A stretch of DNA of 12,613 bases from Deltaproteobacteria bacterium UBA5754. GTDB lineage: Bacteria > Desulfobacterota > Dissulfuribacteria > Dissulfuribacterales > UBA5754. Shown one piece after another: positions 9,370 to 12,613 of this stretch. Under the pieces are notes generated by a model. That model worked only from the letters and a program-made list of their open reading frames with translations. It searched no databases and was not told the DNA's origin. Position 1 is the stretch's first letter, and the number at the start of each line of letters is the position of its first letter. The DNA lies in NCBI GenBank assembly GCA_002419025.1, contig DIFG01000041.1:1-12613 (forward strand), given 5' to 3'. The translations under genes were made by a program, and so were the position numbers.

Positions 9370-10142
9370 TCGGTGATTTTCGTCCCTGGAGCCGCATGCC
9401 CGGCCTCTGTACAGCAGTGGTTGTGGCGAACGAGGGCCACACCTCCACCGTAGATGTCACTCAGGATCTCCCCGGTGAGATCGCTCGTCGGATGGATGAG
9501 GACCCGGCGGTTCACACAGACCACCTTCCGCGCCACCTGTGTGACGAGTCCCACGTCGTGCGAGACGAAGACGATGGTCATGGTCTCGTTGAGTGTGCGA
9601 AAGAGGTCATAGAGCTTTTCGGCGGCAAGACTGTCCAGGTGGGATGTGGGTTCGTCAAAGAGGAGAAGTTCCCTCGAGGAGACAAGGGCGCGGGCGATGA
9701 GGACGCGCTGGCGCTCCCCGCCTGAGAGGGCGGCGAACGGGGAGTCCTGTTTTCCGATGAGCCCCACCTCCTCCAATGCCTCAAGGGCGGCATTCCGGTC
9801 CTTTTTGCGGTAGAAGCCCCCGAATGATCGCTCTACCCGCCCCATGAGGACCACATCCAGGACGTTTACAGGAAAGCGGGGGTCGAAGCGCCGGTGCTGG
9901 GGAACGTAGCCGATCCTGCTGGAGACCCTGCCTGGGGCTTCTCCGAATACTCGGATGGTCCCCCGATTGGGAGAGAGGATCCCGAGAATGAGCTTCAGCA
10001 GGGTGGTCTTGCCCCCGCCGTTCGGTCCCACGATCGTGACCAGGTCTCCTTTGGCGATGGCGAGATTTGCGTCCTCGATGACGGGAATGGAGTCATAGGA
10101 AAACCATACGTTTTCAAGGGCGATGACAGGGTCCTTGATCAT
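9366..10142 (-). CDS. Metal ABC transporter ATP-binding protein, ZnuC/TroB type
   Basis: The cytoplasmic ATPase subunit of a probable Zn2+/Mn2+/Fe2+ uptake ABC transporter, 258 residues. All ABC motifs are intact: Walker A GPNGGGKT (39-46), Q-loop Q82, signature LSGGERQ (139-145), Walker B LLLFDE (159-164) and H-loop His195. The GPNGGGKT form and the GYVPQ...FPVNVLDVVLMGR stretch are typical of the metal-uptake branch. The tail holds a His/Cys-rich patch (VRHNHCC, 238-244), which could bind metal but is unproven. ATG 10142 has a GGAG site (10152-10155 on the complementary strand) 9 nt away. The gene starts 50 nt after the OppD-like gene on the same strand. No permease or solute-binding protein is adjacent, because the convergent cytochrome gene begins where the permease would be expected. 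Its stop overlaps the cytochrome stop in TTAA. Confidence 0.9.
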   Translation of the reverse strand: MIKDPVIALENVWFSYDSIPVIEDANLAIAKGDLVTIVGPNGGGKTTLLKLILGILSPNRGTIRVFGEAPGRVSSRIGYVPQHRRFDPRFPVNVLDVVLMGRVERSFGGFYRKKDRNAALEALEEVGLIGKQDSPFAALSGGERQRVLIARALVSSRELLLFDEPTSHLDSLAAEKLYDLFRTLNETMTIVFVSHDVGLVTQVARKVVCVNRRVLIHPTSDLTGEILSDIYGGGVALVRHNHCCTEAGHAAPGTKITD

Positions 10143-10192
10143 GGCTGGATTCTCCGGGGAGCAGGTCCATGTGTCAAGGGACGAATGTCCCC

Positions 10193-11167
10193 TCAGGCAG
10201 GATAAAGGTGGCAGGCAACCTTGCGGCCAGGGGCAGGGGAGGTTTGAGATGGGATAATATGGCTACAGGCCGCGACGGCTTGCGGACACCTGGGATGGAA
10301 GGCGCATCCTCCGGGGATCTCCCCGAGGGACGGGACGGCGCCCGGTATCGGTGTGAGACGGCCATGTTTCCGTCCCGAGGCCGGGGGAAGGGATGCGAGG
10401 AGTCCCCGGGTATAAGGGTGGAGGGGTTGTGCGAAGAGGTCCCGAACCGGGGCCTCCTCAACGATCCTTCCCGCGTACATAATGAGGACCCGATCGGCGA
10501 TGCGAGCTACGACGCCCAAATTGTGGGTGATGAGGAGGAGTCCGAGGCCCCTCTCGGCCCTGAGGGCATGGAGGAGGTCAAGGATCTGGGCCTGGATGGA
10601 GACGTCAATGGCTGTCGTGGGTTCGTCTGCCAGGAGGATGCGCGGGCCGCAGGCAAGGGCCATGGCGATCATGACACGCTGGCGGAGCCCACCCGAGAGC
10701 TCGTGAGGATATTGCCCCAAGCGGATTTCCGGGTCGGAAATTCCCACCTGGACGAGCAAGGTCTCCACCCGCCCCTTCACCTCCCGGGACGGGACCTTTT
10801 CATGTGTGGTGATGGCCTCCCCGATCTGAGCGCCGACGGTGAAGACTGGGTTCAAGGCCGTCATGGGTTCCTGAAAGATCATGGCGATCTCTCGGCCCCG
10901 TATGGAGCGCCAGCCCCTCTCGGTGAGATCCAGGAGATTGCGGCCCTGAAAGGTGATCGAGCCGTTTACGCAAAAAGGGGGCGAAGGCAGGAGACCCAGT
11001 AAAGAGAGGGCGGTCAGGCTTTTGCCGCATCCGGATTCTCCTACAAGGCACGCACATTCCCCTGCATCCAGGCTCAGGGTGATGCCGTTGACCGCCGCAA
11101 GGGGCGAGGGTCCTACTCTGATCGCGATTTCGAGCCCGGAGACGCAGAGGAGGGGACTGCGGCTCAC
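10193..11167 (-). CDS. Peptide ABC transporter ATP-binding protein, OppD/DppD type
   Basis: The cytoplasmic ATPase subunit of an oligopeptide/dipeptide/nickel-family ABC importer, 324 residues, normal for OppD/DppD. Motifs: Walker A GESGCGKS (43-50), Q-loop Q99 in IFQEPMTALNP, signature LSGGLRQ (157-163), Walker B ILLADE (177-182) followed by PTTAIDVSIQAQI, and H-loop His215. The C-terminal oligo_HPY region begins at PLHPYTRGLL (248-257) and ends in four cysteines (C288, C294, C301, C319). This pattern is common to the subfamily and reported to hold an Fe-S cluster in some DppD proteins. The start is GTG at 11167, overlapping the upstream gene stop as GTGA, so translation is probably coupled. 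The usual partners (binding protein, two permeases, OppF) are absent from the window; a ZnuC-type ATPase follows instead. Confidence 0.92.
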   Translation of the reverse strand: MSRSPLLCVSGLEIAIRVGPSPLAAVNGITLSLDAGECACLVGESGCGKSLTALSLLGLLPSPPFCVNGSITFQGRNLLDLTERGWRSIRGREIAMIFQEPMTALNPVFTVGAQIGEAITTHEKVPSREVKGRVETLLVQVGISDPEIRLGQYPHELSGGLRQRVMIAMALACGPRILLADEPTTAIDVSIQAQILDLLHALRAERGLGLLLITHNLGVVARIADRVLIMYAGRIVEEAPVRDLFAQPLHPYTRGLLASLPPASGRKHGRLTPIPGAVPSLGEIPGGCAFHPRCPQAVAACSHIIPSQTSPAPGRKVACHLYPA

Positions 11168-11859
11168 GCCTGCTTTATGAGGAAGCTGGAAGGATCAAGG
11201 ACGAGAGAAGGCGTGTTTTCCGGGAGTTTGCCCTTGAGGATGTCCACATGGATCTCCTGTTCCACGTATTGGAGCTGGACGATGAGATCGAAGAGGTCGG
11301 CTACATGTCCGATAGACGAGGGAATCCCGTCTGTTCCGGTCGCATCCTCCATATGTGCGCGGGCGGTGAACCATGCCGGAAATCCATGTTCCCGCGCGGT
11401 GATCTTGAACTCGGAGAGGACATCCCTGGCCCGGACGTCGAATGAAAGCCCGTCCACGAGGACGATCTGTGGAAAAAAGATCCCCTGTTCCATGAGGTCG
11501 TTTAGCCGCTCTTCAAAGTAGGAGACTTCAAAGGTGTCTGGACGGAATGTCATGATGAACCGGTGTGGAAGGATCGTCTCCCAAAGATCGTTTGTGTACG
11601 TCACCCCGTATTCGTCCGTGATCTTGCGAAAGACCTCCTCGTACCAGAGGCAGACTTTACGGACAGGCTGATCCAGGCTCACATGCAGGAGATTTCTCCC
11701 GCGCAGGAGGCTGTCGAGGGCGAGCTGGACGAGAAAGGAGGTCTTCCCCACGCCCGCACGGGCAAGGATCGCGCCTATGTCGCCCGGATCGAGCACAGGG
11801 GAGGCGGGATCGCCGAAGAGCCGTATGGGATTTCTCTGAATGAGGTCGGAAATCATCAT
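11164..11859 (-). CDS. RecA/KaiC-like P-loop ATPase of unknown function
   Basis: A predicted soluble 231-residue nucleotide-binding protein. The Walker A-like loop is ARAGVGKTS (33-41), with Ala in place of the first Gly. A hydrophobic strand ending in Asp, QIVLVDG (131-137), looks like Walker B. The order (P-loop near residue 35, a SLDQP strand near 61, Walker B near 135) fits the RecA/KaiC/DnaB class rather than ABC or AAA+ proteins. I recognise no further domain and assign no function. The start ATG at 11859 is preferred because GGAAAGG lies about 9 nt upstream and the P-loop then sits at the usual distance; the frame is open to a possible ATG at 11964, but that 35-residue extension is basic and low in recognisable features. 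It overlaps the OppD-like gene by 4 nt, so both are likely cotranslated. The 135 bp between it and the elongation factor gene hold no clear promoter or terminator. Confidence 0.75.
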   Translation of the reverse strand: MMISDLIQRNPIRLFGDPASPVLDPGDIGAILARAGVGKTSFLVQLALDSLLRGRNLLHVSLDQPVRKVCLWYEEVFRKITDEYGVTYTNDLWETILPHRFIMTFRPDTFEVSYFEERLNDLMEQGIFFPQIVLVDGLSFDVRARDVLSEFKITAREHGFPAWFTARAHMEDATGTDGIPSSIGHVADLFDLIVQLQYVEQEIHVDILKGKLPENTPSLVLDPSSFLIKQA

Positions 11860-11994
11860 GGTGTAGGACCTTTCCGTTATGGGGATGATTCTCGCATTAC
11901 CGGGCGATCGATATCGGTCTCCCAGCGAGGACGGTCTATTCCGAAAGGGCAGGATCCTCGGCATGGCTAACCGGGACCGGACATGCGTCCAGTG

Positions 11995-12613
11995 TCATGC
12001 CGCCTTTTTCTTTCTCTCCTCCGCCGCCTTTTTGATGATCTCCTCCGCCACGTTCTTTGGGACCTGGCGGTAGGCAGCGAATTCCATGGTGAACTGGGCC
12101 TTTCCTTGGGTCGCAGAACGAAGGACAGTCGAGTATCCGAACATGTCAGCAAGAGGGATCTCGGCCTCAATGGTGCACATATCGCCCTCGTCCTGGGTCC
12201 CGAGGATGATCCCTCGCCGCTGGTTCAGAGAGCCCATGACCGTGCCTTGGAACTCCGTCGGGGTCTCGACAGTCACCTTCATGATGGGTTCGAGGATGAT
12301 TGGCCTGGCCTTGCTGTAGCCCTCCTTGAAGGCGCCCCGGGCCGCGGCCTGGAAGGCATTGTCCGAGGAGTCGACGGGATGGGACTGGCCGTCGTTGATA
12401 GTGACTTTCACGCCCGTGACCGGGAAACCACAGAGCGGTCCCTTTTCAAGGCTCGCCCTAAAGCCCTTTTCACAGGACGGGATGAACTCAGTGGGAATGG
12501 CGCCTCCCACGATCTTGTTTTCGAAGACGAATTCTTCTCCCTCTGTGGTGGGCTCGATGAAACCAGCCACCCTGCCGTACTGTCCTGCGCCGCCGGTCTG
12601 TTTCTTGTGGGTG
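11995..12613 (-). CDS. fusA: Translation elongation factor G, C-terminal part (5' end outside window)
   Basis: The C-terminal 205 residues of EF-G, the GTPase that drives translocation and, with RRF, ribosome recycling. The visible part begins inside domain IV: the frame at the right edge reads KKQTGGAGQYGRV, the conserved EF-G domain IV signature, and continues through FENKIVGGAIPTEFIP and GVKVTINDG. Domain V follows (LEPIMKVTVETP, LADMFGYSTVLRSATQGKAQFTMEF). It ends in a charged tail, IIKKAAEERKKKAA. The GTPase domain lies beyond the window. Several positions (EPTTEGEEFVF, SCEKGF, STVLRSATQ) look more like the second-copy EF-G (FusA2) type of deltaproteobacteria than canonical FusA. That is an impression from memory, so fusA is used in the broad sense. 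No U-tract terminator follows it. Confidence 0.93.
   Translation of the reverse strand, partial: THKKQTGGAGQYGRVAGFIEPTTEGEEFVFENKIVGGAIPTEFIPSCEKGFRASLEKGPLCGFPVTGVKVTINDGQSHPVDSSDNAFQAAARGAFKEGYSKARPIILEPIMKVTVETPTEFQGTVMGSLNQRRGIILGTQDEGDMCTIEAEIPLADMFGYSTVLRSATQGKAQFTMEFAAYRQVPKNVAEEIIKKAAEERKKKAA

Noticed and set aside
10169..11002. 277-codon plus-strand open frame opposite the OppD-like gene
   Set aside because: The minus strand carries all ABC motifs; this frame is an antisense shadow rich in Gly, Asp and Glu.
11860..11994. Terminator or tRNA between the elongation factor and the RecA-like ATPase
   Set aside because: Only a weak 6-bp hairpin (around GGAC-GCAT-GTCC) without a U-tract is visible, and no cloverleaf could be built.

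Overview
The window looks like ordinary chromosome from a GC-rich anaerobic bacterium, most likely a deltaproteobacterium (Desulfobacterota). The clues are a large periplasmic multiheme c-type cytochrome, dispersed short palindromic repeats of a kind I associate with deltaproteobacterial intergenic DNA, and the general protein style. The taxonomy is an inference; the window holds no rRNA or other decisive marker.

Layout. (1) 1-4302, plus strand: ribonuclease R (rnr) followed 3 nt later by NAD+-dependent DNA ligase (ligA), an apparent two-gene operon. (2) This pair is flanked by two oppositely oriented copies of a small non-coding repeat (1-63 and 4309-4439) with imperfect 15-bp terminal inverted repeats and internal hairpins, resembling a MITE. 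(3) 4459-7428, plus strand: an acylphosphatase and a P2A-type (Ca2+-type) P-type ATPase, tightly spaced, with the ATPase ribosome binding site overlapping the acylphosphatase stop. (4) 7513-9369, plus strand: a periplasmic dodecaheme cytochrome c whose frame is interrupted by one in-frame TGA (8923-8925). The reading frame stays open on both sides, heme motifs continue after it, and a stem-loop fitting the bacterial SECIS pattern lies just downstream. I therefore read it as one candidate selenoprotein of 618 residues with selenocysteine at position 471. (5) 9366-11859, minus strand: a KaiC/RecA-like P-loop ATPase of unknown role, an OppD/DppD-type peptide ABC ATPase overlapping it by 4 nt, and a ZnuC-type metal ABC ATPase. 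No permease or binding protein is present for either transporter ATPase. (6) 11995 to the right edge, minus strand: the C-terminal part of elongation factor G.

How the genes relate. rnr/ligA are RNA and DNA housekeeping. The acylphosphatase/P-ATPase pair is suggestive because acylphosphatases can hydrolyse the aspartyl-phosphate that P-type ATPases form. The cytochrome is probably an electron carrier or reductase in the cell envelope. It converges on the minus-strand ABC cluster with the two stop codons overlapping in the tetranucleotide TTAA, leaving no room for a terminator. The most interesting item is the probable selenocysteine-containing multiheme cytochrome.
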